A DNA stretch of 6,851 bases from Kiritimatiellia bacterium (GTDB lineage Bacteria > Verrucomicrobiota > Kiritimatiellia > UBA8416 > JAIOPI01): contig JAPKCZ010000105.1 in assembly GCA_028822745.1 (NCBI GenBank), forward strand, positions 1-6,851, given 5' to 3'. The number at the start of each line of letters is the position of its first letter. Position 1 is the stretch's first letter. A model generated the notes under the pieces. That model was not told the DNA's origin, searched no databases, and worked only from the letters and a program-made list of their open reading frames with translations. Of the stretch, positions 1 to 5,567 are shown piece by piece. The translations under genes and the position numbers were made by a program.

Positions 1-264
1 ATCGTGGAGTATGCCACCGCAAAAGAGCTCTTCAGCAATCCAAAGCACCCCTACACAAAGGCCCTGCTCGAAGCGGTGCCGCGCATCGGATCAGAACAGG
101 GCGAATTCAGCAAGATTGTCGGCGATGTCCCGTCCCCCCTGGATCCGCCGTCAGGCTGCCATTTTCACCCACGTTGTCCCTTTGCAATCGACCGCTGCCG
201 TAGCGAGTATCCGGCATTAGAAGTGAAACAGGGCACCCGTGTCGCCTGCCACCTGGTAGAATAG
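1..264 (+). CDS. Oligopeptide/dipeptide ABC transporter ATP-binding protein, OppF/DppF type, C-terminal fragment
   Basis: Only the last 87 codons are present; the reading frame is open at base 1 and ends at TAG 262-264. The visible part is the C-terminal extension (oligo_HPY domain) that follows the nucleotide-binding domain in peptide-importer ATPases. It has the hallmark N-P-x-H-P-Y-T-x-x-L-L (about residues 12-22), then P-S-P-L-D-P-P-x-G-C, F-H-P-R-C-P-x-A, and a final V-A-C-H. In this family such proteins hydrolyse ATP on the cytoplasmic face to drive uptake of di- or oligopeptides. The Walker A, Walker B and signature motifs lie outside the window and cannot be checked. The gene converges on yejE, so it is not in the yejABE operon, although its product could still energise it. 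The HPRCP-type cysteine tail fits OppF/DppF/OppD; as I recall, YejF lacks it. Which of OppD, OppF, DppD or DppF it is cannot be decided from this piece. Confidence 0.93.
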   Translation: MVEYATAKELFSNPKHPYTKALLEAVPRIGSEQGEFSKIVGDVPSPLDPPSGCHFHPRCPFAIDRCRSEYPALEVKQGTRVACHLVE

Positions 265-271
265 TTCAGGC

Positions 272-354
272 TAGCTAGAGCCTGTCCGAAAAGGTCTCCA
301 GCCCTGGGCTGGTATGTCTCGCCCCGTTGGGGCTTTTCGGATAGGGGCTAGCTA
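272..354. repeat. Branched inverted repeat (three-way-junction fold) in convergent spacer
   Basis: The outer arms at 273-293 and 333-353 are 21 nt each and pair at 18 positions (one further G-T wobble); T272-A354 extends the stem. Between the arms are two perfect small hairpins: CCAGCC/GGCTGG at 298-312 with a 3-nt loop, and GCCCC/GGGGC at 321-333 with a GTT loop. The RNA of either strand could fold as a three-way junction. The element lies between the ends of two convergent genes and fills most of the 106-bp spacer. It may be a bidirectional transcription barrier, a REP- or MITE-like dispersed palindrome, or a structured RNA. No family was recognised. Confidence 0.75.
321..337 (+). terminator. 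Terminator-like hairpin followed by TTTT, downstream of the ATPase gene
   Basis: A 5-bp all-GC stem (GCCCC/GGGGC, 321-333) with a GTT loop is followed at once by TTTT (334-337). On the + strand this resembles a short intrinsic terminator for the ATPase gene, whose stop is 56 bp upstream. The T run is short and overlaps the outer arm of the larger inverted repeat, so the two structures would compete. No T tract follows on the minus strand, so termination of the yej operon would rely on the larger fold or another mechanism. Confidence 0.4.
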
Positions 355-370
355 AGAACCCGTAACGTTC

Positions 371-1567
371 CTACTTATACCTCGGATCGAACGCGTTGCG
401 TACGCCGTCGCCGATGAATGTGAGCAGAATCATCAGGGATGTCAGCGTCACAAATGCAGGGGTCATGATCCACCATGCTTCCAGGTGTTGCTGTCCCTGG
501 GCGAGCAGCTCGCCCAAGCTTGGGGCCGGGTATTTCAGACCAAAGCCCAGGAAATCCAAGCCGACCAGTGCCATGATAGAGCCCGAGATAGAGAAGGGCA
601 GGAAGGTGATGATGGGGGTCAGCGAATTGGGAAGAATGTGCCGAAACATGATCATGGGATTTGAGACACCCAGAGATTTGGCGGCGCGGACGTAGTCCAG
701 GTTCCGGGCGCGCAGAAATTGCGCGCGCATGTGCCCGGCCATTCCCATCCATGAGGTTAGGTTCATGATGAAAAATAGCATCAGGAGGTGCGCCGACCCC
801 GTGAGATCGGCCTGGCGTGACAGGAAGTCGCTCAGGATCATCAGCAGCATAAGCTGGGGAATGGCCCCCCAGATCTCTGTCCCGCGTTGGCCCAACAGGT
901 CAACGGCCCCTCCGAAGTAGCCCTGGATGCCGCCAATGATAGATCCCAGGATCGTGGAGGTGATGGCGAGCGTAAGACCGAATACAAGCGACAGGCGGAA
1001 GCCGTAGACAAGACGAGCCAACACATCCTTGCCGAACTGGTCGGTCCCGAGCAGGTGGCGTGCCACAAAAGCTCCCGGGATCCGCTTGCCGTCGCGCGTG
1101 GTGGCGAGGGGGCTGGCAAGTCGCTGGCTCTCGATCTTTTCGCTGCGAGGGGAGGACTTGTAGGAGTGTGGGATAGGCGGCCAAAGCATCCAGACCTTGC
1201 GGGGCGGCCCCTGCTCATATTTTACCAGCTCGAGCGGCTCCGCGTCGTCAGCGACAGTCGCAGCATCGTAAATCGCCTCCGTCTGCACGACCGGTGTTTT
1301 GCCGGCAAGGAACTCGTTGAACATGGTGGAGCGATACGCGGAGACAGGCACGTTCAACCCGCCGCCCAGATCCTCGTAAGTGTAGTCCTTGAAAATCGGG
1401 GCGTACCAGGCACCATCAATGCACATGACGATGGGGCGGTCGTTGAACAACAGCTCGGCAGGCAGCGTTGCGGCAAAGAGAATGCACAGAATGATGAAAC
1501 TGCGGAAGGCGCGTTTGTTCTTTCTGAATTTGCGTGCCCTATCTCGGAATTCGGGACTGAAGATCAT
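371..1567 (-). CDS. yejE: YejE-like ABC transporter inner-membrane permease
   Basis: This 398-residue protein is the second permease of a YejABEF-type peptide importer and would form the membrane channel with YejB. The N-terminus matches YejE closely in pattern: a basic start, the first membrane helix (about 22-40), then the N-D-R-P and D-G-x-W-Y-x-P motifs and V-W-M-L-W-P-P-I (125-132). The binding-protein-dependent transport domain follows: G-T-D-x-x-G-K-D-V-L-A-R-L (174-186), helices at about 191-213, 233-250, 260-278, 315-337 and 368-388, the EAA loop contacting the ATPase (R-A-A-K-S-L-G to I-L-P-N, 294-314), L-D-F-L-G-F-G-L (337-344), and the family ending D-A/N-x-F-D-P (391-395). It is longer than the enterobacterial protein (about 340 residues); the extra length is in the external loop at about 70-170. 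The ATG overlaps the yejB stop as ATGA (1564-1567), with GAGGG at 1577-1581 as ribosome site, so translation is probably coupled to yejB. Confidence 0.93.
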   Translation of the reverse strand: MIFSPEFRDRARKFRKNKRAFRSFIILCILFAATLPAELLFNDRPIVMCIDGAWYAPIFKDYTYEDLGGGLNVPVSAYRSTMFNEFLAGKTPVVQTEAIYDAATVADDAEPLELVKYEQGPPRKVWMLWPPIPHSYKSSPRSEKIESQRLASPLATTRDGKRIPGAFVARHLLGTDQFGKDVLARLVYGFRLSLVFGLTLAITSTILGSIIGGIQGYFGGAVDLLGQRGTEIWGAIPQLMLLMILSDFLSRQADLTGSAHLLMLFFIMNLTSWMGMAGHMRAQFLRARNLDYVRAAKSLGVSNPMIMFRHILPNSLTPIITFLPFSISGSIMALVGLDFLGFGLKYPAPSLGELLAQGQQHLEAWWIMTPAFVTLTSLMILLTFIGDGVRNAFDPRYK

Positions 1568-3042
1568 GATTTGCTACCCTCGAACGTGATGCGTGGATCC
1601 ACAATGACATAGCCAATATCGCTCAATAGTTGGCAGATCAGCCCGATGTACGTGAAGATGAACATGTTGCTCATGATGAGGGGGTAGTCGCGTTCGACCA
1701 GCGCCGTGTAGCTCAGCAGTCCGATCCCGTCCAGGGAGAAGATCTTTTCGATCAACAGGGATCCCGCAAAAAACATCATGACGAAGGCCGCCGGGAAACC
1801 CGTGACCAGCGGGATCAGGGAGTTACGTAACACATGCTTGAACAGAACGCGTCGTTTGGACAGGCCGCGGGCGCGCGCCGCGACCGCGTAGAGTTGATGA
1901 AACTCCTCCAAGACGCTGTTCTTCGTCAGCATGGTCAAGCCGGCAAAGCTGCCGATGGTCAGGCAGATGATGGGGGCGATCAAGTGATGAATGTTATCCC
2001 ACAGCTTTCCGAGCACACTGAGCTGGTCGTAGATTTCCGGAGAAGACTGAATGCCGCGCAGGGGAATCAGGTGCGCAATGGCATCGCTGCCCGGGCCGAA
2101 CATCCTGATCAGGAATACCGCCAGGACGAAGCCGGGTGTGCCGTAGCCAATGAGGATCATGACGCTGGTAACAGAGTCGTATTTGCTGCCGTTCCTGGCG
2201 GCCTTGGAAACGCCCATCAGCAGGCAGAGGATGTAGGTGAGGAAGAAAGAGATGATGCCAAGTCGCATCGAGATGGGCAGCCGATCGCGAATGAGTTCGA
2301 AACATTTCTTGTTCTGAGTGATCGAAACGGGGAACTTCAACAGGAACATGCCATGCCAGTTGTCCCAGTCCGTCAGCGTTTGCCAGCTCGACGTCTTCAG
2401 GTAGAGCTCATCGCGCGTCTCTGTGACGGTGAGCCGAGCCCCGTCGCTTGCGTAGTCAGCTTCGCGAAAGGTCTTTGACAGCAACTCTGTTTTGACGGCC
2501 TCAAGGCTCGCAGGGCCATCGATCTGCGCTCCCGTGACCGGGTTGAAGCGGACCGTGTTGTCCAGCACGCTCGCAAAGTACCCATCGGTCCGGTCAAAGC
2601 GTATGCCCGCACTTTTTCCGTTCACCGTAGCAGCATTCTTGAAGAGGTGGAATCCGGCGTCATCCCGGTAGACCTGGAAACGCTCGCTGCGGAAGGTGAT
2701 CTTCTGTGCCTGGCCGACGTCGAGTTCGACGGATGAGATCAGAGAGTCCCGGGCACACCAAACCAGCGAGCGCATGTAGCGATGGAACATGTTGTGATTC
2801 AACCCCAGCTTGCGCTTGATCTGCATGCGCATCTGGGGGTCGATCTTGATGCGTTGCGCGTCCTGGCCACCGGCAGCGGCACCGTCGCCGCCCTGTCCTG
2901 TGTTGGCCTGCTCGATGATCATGCTCTCCACCTGGTCCAACGGTCCGCCGGGGACCATCTCGGAGATGACAAAAAACACCGTGATAATCCCGATGCCTGT
3001 CGGAATCATCAGCAGGACACGTTTAACAATATAGGTCCACAT
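1564..3042 (-). CDS. yejB: YejB-like ABC transporter inner-membrane permease with large external insertion
   Basis: This 492-residue protein is the first permease of the YejABEF-type importer. The N-terminal helix (about 8-28) ends in M-V-P-G-G-P-L-D-Q (29-37), the YejB/DppB signature. The transmembrane domain resumes at D-R-L-P-I-S-M-R-L-G (253-262), with helices at about 261-278, 292-312, 352-372, 412-430 and 456-476. The EAA loop reads A-A-R-A-R-G-L-S through L-R-N-S-L-I-P (388-411). M-L-T-K-N-S (371-376) and the end V-D-P-R-I-T-F-E-G (481-489) are typical YejB. Enterobacterial YejB has about 360 residues; the excess is an insertion at about 92-235, hydrophilic and apparently beta-rich, between helices 1 and 2 and so on the external face. 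The ATG lies 3 bp after the yejA stop, behind a strong AGGGGAG. The last 4 bases overlap yejE. The downstream yejE and upstream yejA homologues confirm the identification. Confidence 0.93.
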   Translation of the reverse strand: MWTYIVKRVLLMIPTGIGIITVFFVISEMVPGGPLDQVESMIIEQANTGQGGDGAAAGGQDAQRIKIDPQMRMQIKRKLGLNHNMFHRYMRSLVWCARDSLISSVELDVGQAQKITFRSERFQVYRDDAGFHLFKNAATVNGKSAGIRFDRTDGYFASVLDNTVRFNPVTGAQIDGPASLEAVKTELLSKTFREADYASDGARLTVTETRDELYLKTSSWQTLTDWDNWHGMFLLKFPVSITQNKKCFELIRDRLPISMRLGIISFFLTYILCLLMGVSKAARNGSKYDSVTSVMILIGYGTPGFVLAVFLIRMFGPGSDAIAHLIPLRGIQSSPEIYDQLSVLGKLWDNIHHLIAPIICLTIGSFAGLTMLTKNSVLEEFHQLYAVAARARGLSKRRVLFKHVLRNSLIPLVTGFPAAFVMMFFAGSLLIEKIFSLDGIGLLSYTALVERDYPLIMSNMFIFTYIGLICQLLSDIGYVIVDPRITFEGSKS

Positions 3043-3045
3043 GGA

Positions 3046-4935
3046 CTACTCCCCTGCCTTGATGGCCCGCTTGATCTCGTCGTAGCGCGCCTGGTCAATC
3101 CACCAGTATGACATGATGTTATACTGGGCCCACAACCCGGAACAATACACCTCGGGTCGTTTTAAATAATCCCAGTAGACCGCACAACTGTTCCGCGGCC
3201 ATGTCAGCGGCACCACGTACCAGCCACTGCACAGCACGCGGTCCAATGCTTTGGCATAGATGCTCACCGTCTCCTTGGATGCGGATGTAGCAAGCGTTTT
3301 GAACAGCTCGTCAACCGCCGGATTCTTGAGTCCCAGAATGTTGGCCGATCCCTTGATATCCGCATCCGACGACAGGAAGCTTTTGGCCATCTCACGACCG
3401 GGCGCTTTGCGACCATCGAACCAACCGGTCGCCATATCAAAGTTGAAGTTCTTCAGGCGGCCCTGTCTTTCCAGCGGGGAGAGCTTCGCCAAGGAGGCAT
3501 TGATGCCGACGCGGCACAGCGTCTCACAGAAGTAGAAGGTCTCCTGTTCCTGATTGATGATCTCGAGTTTTAGAGGAACGCCATCCTTCATCCGGACGCC
3601 GGCCTTCCTGTTATAGGTCCAGCCCAATTCATCGAGGCGCTTGCCGGCCGCGACAATTCGATCTTCAATGGGATAGCGTTTGCCCTGCGAATCCGTGCCC
3701 AACTCGTAAGGGCCGCGGGCCAAGGCCTCGGGTCGCACGTGCACGATCCCGTTCGTGGGGTCATTGTGTTTGTAGGCCAACTCCGTCAGCAGTTCCAGCA
3801 CCTTGCCCGTTGCTGGGCCCGACGAAGCGCGCAGGTGCTTCTGGTTGTTGAAGTAGCTGACAATCCGCTCCCTGTCTCCATACTGGAATGTCTTGCTGAT
3901 ATAGTCGAAGTCGTAGAGCGAGATGATGACCTTGCGCAGTTCAATGTCCCGCCAGATCGATCGGCGCAAGTTAAAGGGCAAACAGAGCATCGCCGCCGGT
4001 CGGGTGATCGGGAAAACGCCCTTCTTCAAGAACCCGCGCTCAAAATAGTCGCCGCCCAACTGATGGAAGACATCCGGCGGCAGGTCGACCAACCAGTCAA
4101 GTTGACCGCTCTTGAGCGCCTCCAGCTTGGAGAAATCGTCATAGTAGATCTCGAACTTCTTGCGCTGCCAGTTATCCCTGCCCTTCAGCTCGGGAATGTC
4201 GTTGGCCCAGTAATCATCACGCCGCCGGTATGTGATTTCCTGCCCCATGACGTAGGACGCGATTTCCCAGGGGCCGCTGCCAATAGGATGCACCTCGTTG
4301 AAATCCGTCTCAAGGTTCTTGCCGGGTGCGCCGTAGATGTGCTTCGGGTAGATGCTCCACCAATTCAGTACCGAGAGCGGCGTGTCACGGCGGCTCTCCT
4401 TGAAGTGGATGCGCACCGTATGCCGGTCGACCTTCTCCATGCGGGTTACGTTCTTCTGCCACTTCAGTTTCCATGCCGGATTAACCCCCGGATCAAAGAG
4501 CAGCTCGTAGGAAAAGATCACGTCGTCAGCCGTCACCGGCACCCCGTCGGCAAACATGGCCTCCTCGCGCATACGAATCGTCAGCTGGAGCTTGTCATCG
4601 CTCAGTTCGAAATCCTTTGCCAACACCCCGTAGAGAGCGAACGGTTCGTCATCATCCCAGGATTTTGCGGCCAGTGGCTGCCACACGTCGAATAAGCCCG
4701 GAGCCTCCCGTCCCATGATGCCAAAAGGCGACAGCTTGGTGAAATAGTTCCCCTCGTAGTGCAGGGTCCCGTTGATGGGCGCGTCCGGATTGATGAACTC
4801 GTAATTCTCCCCAGCTTTGTACTTGAGAGATTCCGGGCCAAAAATGGAAATGCCTGGATATGTCTCTGCGCCCGCCTGGTGGGCACAGAGCCCGCTAAGC
4901 AGAATCACCGTCGCAAAGACATTTCTTGTCAGCAT
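3046..4935 (-). CDS. yejA: YejA-like periplasmic peptide-binding protein (SBP family 5)
   Basis: With the start at 4935 the product has 629 residues, close to enterobacterial YejA (about 600). It should bind oligopeptides or a related ligand outside the inner membrane and deliver them to YejBE. A signal peptide is clear: M-L-T-R-N, a hydrophobic stretch at about 6-17, and a likely cleavage after A-G-A (21-23). The mature protein begins with the YejA pattern F-I-N-P-D-A-P-I-N-G-T-L (47-58). SBP_bac_5 motifs follow: F-A-D-G-V-P-V-T-A-D-D-V-I-F-S-Y (128-143), I-G-S-G-P-W-E-I (218-225), Y-R-R-R-D-D-Y-W (236-243) and L-x-x-G-Q-L-D-W (274-281). The C-terminal W-W-I-D (611-614) matches the family ending. 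A TTG at 5019 would add 28 residues before the signal peptide and was rejected. The predicted mature part has six cysteines (318, 470, 474, 569, 584, 598), unusual for this fold. First gene of the operon. Confidence 0.93.
   Translation of the reverse strand: MLTRNVFATVILLSGLCAHQAGAETYPGISIFGPESLKYKAGENYEFINPDAPINGTLHYEGNYFTKLSPFGIMGREAPGLFDVWQPLAAKSWDDDEPFALYGVLAKDFELSDDKLQLTIRMREEAMFADGVPVTADDVIFSYELLFDPGVNPAWKLKWQKNVTRMEKVDRHTVRIHFKESRRDTPLSVLNWWSIYPKHIYGAPGKNLETDFNEVHPIGSGPWEIASYVMGQEITYRRRDDYWANDIPELKGRDNWQRKKFEIYYDDFSKLEALKSGQLDWLVDLPPDVFHQLGGDYFERGFLKKGVFPITRPAAMLCLPFNLRRSIWRDIELRKVIISLYDFDYISKTFQYGDRERIVSYFNNQKHLRASSGPATGKVLELLTELAYKHNDPTNGIVHVRPEALARGPYELGTDSQGKRYPIEDRIVAAGKRLDELGWTYNRKAGVRMKDGVPLKLEIINQEQETFYFCETLCRVGINASLAKLSPLERQGRLKNFNFDMATGWFDGRKAPGREMAKSFLSSDADIKGSANILGLKNPAVDELFKTLATSASKETVSIYAKALDRVLCSGWYVVPLTWPRNSCAVYWDYLKRPEVYCSGLWAQYNIMSYWWIDQARYDEIKRAIKAGE
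3049..3055 (-). promoter_or_regulatory. Ribosome binding site of yejB inside the end of yejA
   Basis: On the minus strand the last two sense codons of yejA (GGG GAG) form most of an AGGGGAG Shine-Dalgarno sequence. It is followed by the yejA stop TAG and, 6 nt after the site, the yejB ATG. This arrangement favours reinitiation by ribosomes finishing yejA and ties yejB output to yejA translation. Confidence 0.7.
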
Positions 4936-4944
4936 AATTGTCGT

Positions 4945-4953
4945 CTTCTTCCT
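4945..4953 (-). promoter_or_regulatory. Ribosome binding site of yejA
   Basis: The minus strand reads AGGAAGAAG at 4953-4945, 9 to 12 nt before the ATG at 4935 depending on which purine block pairs. Together with the signal peptide that begins at this ATG, it fixes the start here rather than at the upstream in-frame TTG at 5019. Confidence 0.6.
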
Positions 4954-5030
4954 GTACCGGAACTGTTTCCATGGGGAGACGGAGCGGCACATACGGGTGC
5001 AGATATCCTCTCGCACCAAAATAAGAAAGC

Positions 5031-5059
5031 AGCATACAACCGCGCGGGCCCATTAGCAA
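5031..5059 (-). promoter_or_regulatory. Candidate sigma70-type promoter for yejABE
   Basis: Read on the minus strand: TTGCTA (5059-5054), a 17-bp spacer, then TATGCT (5036-5031). Each box matches the housekeeping consensus at 4 of 6 positions and the spacing is optimal. Transcription would start near 5024 and give a leader of about 90 nt before the yejA ATG. The boxes are weak, and other placements in this region cannot be excluded. Confidence 0.27.
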
Positions 5060-5169
5060 GGGGCCGTAACTGTAGAATGGCGGTACAATTCCGACTATCA
5101 CGACCTCTGGAATATTCGTAAAACGCGCTTTTTCATGTCCTTCATCCCATAGGCCAAAGAAAAGAATTA

Positions 5170-5305
5170 ACACCCGCTACGCTTGAGTTCACAGAGGCAC
5201 GGAGCCGTCTTCCTCCTTCGCTCTGCGAGCTACGGCAGACAAGTCGCGCGCAGCGCGTAGGAGGAAGACGGCTCTGTACCTCAGATTCTCGAGCGTAGCG
5301 GGTGT
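5170..5305. repeat. Long imperfect inverted repeat, 136 bp, probable dispersed palindromic element
   Basis: The outer arms 5171-5187 and 5288-5304 (17 nt, begin CACCCGCTACGC) are complementary except for one T-G wobble, and A5170-T5305 adds a pair. After a small internal loop (5188-5193 against 5283-5287), a second stem pairs 5194-5217 with 5259-5282 (24 nt, one C-A mismatch and one G-T wobble). The 41-nt centre holds further GC-rich complementarity, including CGC/GCG next to the stem. The total is about 41 paired positions with three imperfections. The base composition (GC-rich, CTACG/CGTAG motifs) differs from the AT-richer flanks. No transposase is inside, so it is either a MITE-like non-autonomous element or a dispersed intergenic palindrome; no target duplication was seen. 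Transcripts through it would form a very stable hairpin. Confidence 0.85.
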
Positions 5306-5421
5306 GGGTTTTCTTCATCAGAGGCTTGAAAGTCTGCAATGCAGCATCGGGATACGGCATCTCAAACATTAGGAAAGTGTGCATTTTCATGCCGCGAATT
5401 CGGTCCAATGGGATGCTAGTG

Positions 5422-5443
5422 AATCGTAATCGTAATCGTAATC
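5422..5443. repeat. Hexanucleotide tandem repeat (AATCGT), 3.7 copies
   Basis: Three perfect AATCGT units at 5422-5439 are followed by AATC at 5440-5443. The array lies in the divergent spacer, 28 bp upstream of the candidate -35 box for the + strand gene. Short perfect arrays of this kind can vary in copy number by slippage; no coding frame crosses this one. Confidence 0.85.
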
Positions 5444-5470
5444 CAGCAGAGGCTGAGTGTGTGTAGCCCC

Positions 5471-5499
5471 TTGCTGATCTTCCCTAGTTTCCGTATAGT
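5471..5499 (+). promoter_or_regulatory. Candidate sigma70-type promoter for the DUF6785-like gene
   Basis: TTGCTG (5471-5476), a 17-bp spacer and TATAGT (5494-5499). The -10 box matches the consensus at 5 of 6 positions and the -35 at 3 of 6. Transcription would begin near 5506 and leave a leader of about 62 nt containing the short ORF at 5534-5566. Confidence 0.42.
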
Positions 5500-5533
5500 G
5501 CGCTTCCGTAACACTGAATGAGGGGATTCACGA

Positions 5534-5566
5534 ATGGTCGAGTCGATTCCAGGGAGTATGATTTGA
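5534..5566 (+). CDS. Possible 10-codon leader peptide
   Basis: The reading frame starts at ATG 5534 and ends at TGA 5564-5566, giving M-V-E-S-I-P-G-S-M-I. An AGGGG (5521-5525) lies 8 nt upstream, a good ribosome-site spacing. The stop is one base before the ATG of the membrane-protein gene, and the second ribosome site (AGGGAG, 5551-5556) lies inside this ORF. Translation of the short ORF could therefore occlude or feed initiation of the large gene. The peptide has no run of one amino acid that would suggest attenuation. It may also be a chance ORF. Confidence 0.27.
   Translation: MVESIPGSMI
5551..5556 (+). promoter_or_regulatory. Ribosome binding site of the DUF6785-like gene
   Basis: AGGGAG lies 11 nt before ATG 5568. 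A closer ATG at 5558 is followed two codons later by TGA and cannot start the gene, so 5568 is the supported start. Confidence 0.6.
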
Positions 5567-5567
5567 A

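Larger units (their letters stand above)
4936..5169. other. Upstream region of yejA, no confident gene
   Basis: This 234-bp stretch separates yejA from the long inverted repeat. On the minus strand it should carry the yejA promoter and leader. A minus-strand frame stays open through it (stop inside yejA) and includes a hydrophobic run V-V-I-V-G-I-V-P-P-F-Y, but no start in it has a well-placed ribosome site. A short ATG-AAA-AAG start near 5135 (minus strand) stops after 12 codons. This could be the remains of a small exported protein or chance; I do not call a gene. Confidence 0.4.
5306..5567. other. Upstream region of the DUF6785-like gene, no confident protein gene
   Basis: This 262-bp stretch lies between the long inverted repeat and the + strand membrane-protein gene. 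It holds the hexamer repeat, a candidate promoter and a possible leader ORF, all listed separately. A minus-strand frame from about 5408 or 5390 runs into the palindrome (M-K-M-H-T-F-L-M-F), but no ribosome site is visible and its second half is repeat-encoded, so it is not called. Confidence 0.4.

Noticed and set aside
272..354. Riboswitch
   Set aside because: It lies after the stop codons of two convergent genes and upstream of neither, so it cannot act as a 5' leader for either.
887..1612. Plus-strand open frame of 241 codons opposite yejE
   Set aside because: It is antisense to a well-conserved permease and crosses the yejB-yejE junction; the product is charged and low in recognisable motifs.
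3739..4695. Plus-strand open frame of 318 codons opposite yejA
   Set aside because: It lies fully antisense to a clear SBP family 5 gene. The openness follows from the codon bias of the real gene, and the translation has no recognisable domain.
4936..5019. N-terminal extension of yejA to a TTG at 5019
   Set aside because: It would put 28 mostly polar residues ahead of a typical signal peptide. The ATG at 4935 has AGGAAGAAG upstream and starts the signal peptide directly.
4895..5173. Minus-strand frame of 92 codons upstream of and overlapping yejA, with a hydrophobic run and M-G-P-R-G
   Set aside because: The apparent start lies inside the palindrome, no ribosome site is well placed, third positions show no coding bias, and it overlaps the yejA signal peptide in another frame. 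A decayed small exported protein remains possible.
5171..5304. Phage or integron attachment site
   Set aside because: The palindrome is long and hairpin-like, but there is no integrase, no cassette boundary and no tRNA gene nearby. A dispersed repeat explains it more simply.
5142..5408. Minus-strand frame of 88 codons across the long palindrome
   Set aside because: About half of it is encoded by the inverted repeat, there is no visible ribosome site, and the product is rich in Arg and Ser as expected from a GC-rich repeat read in an arbitrary frame.
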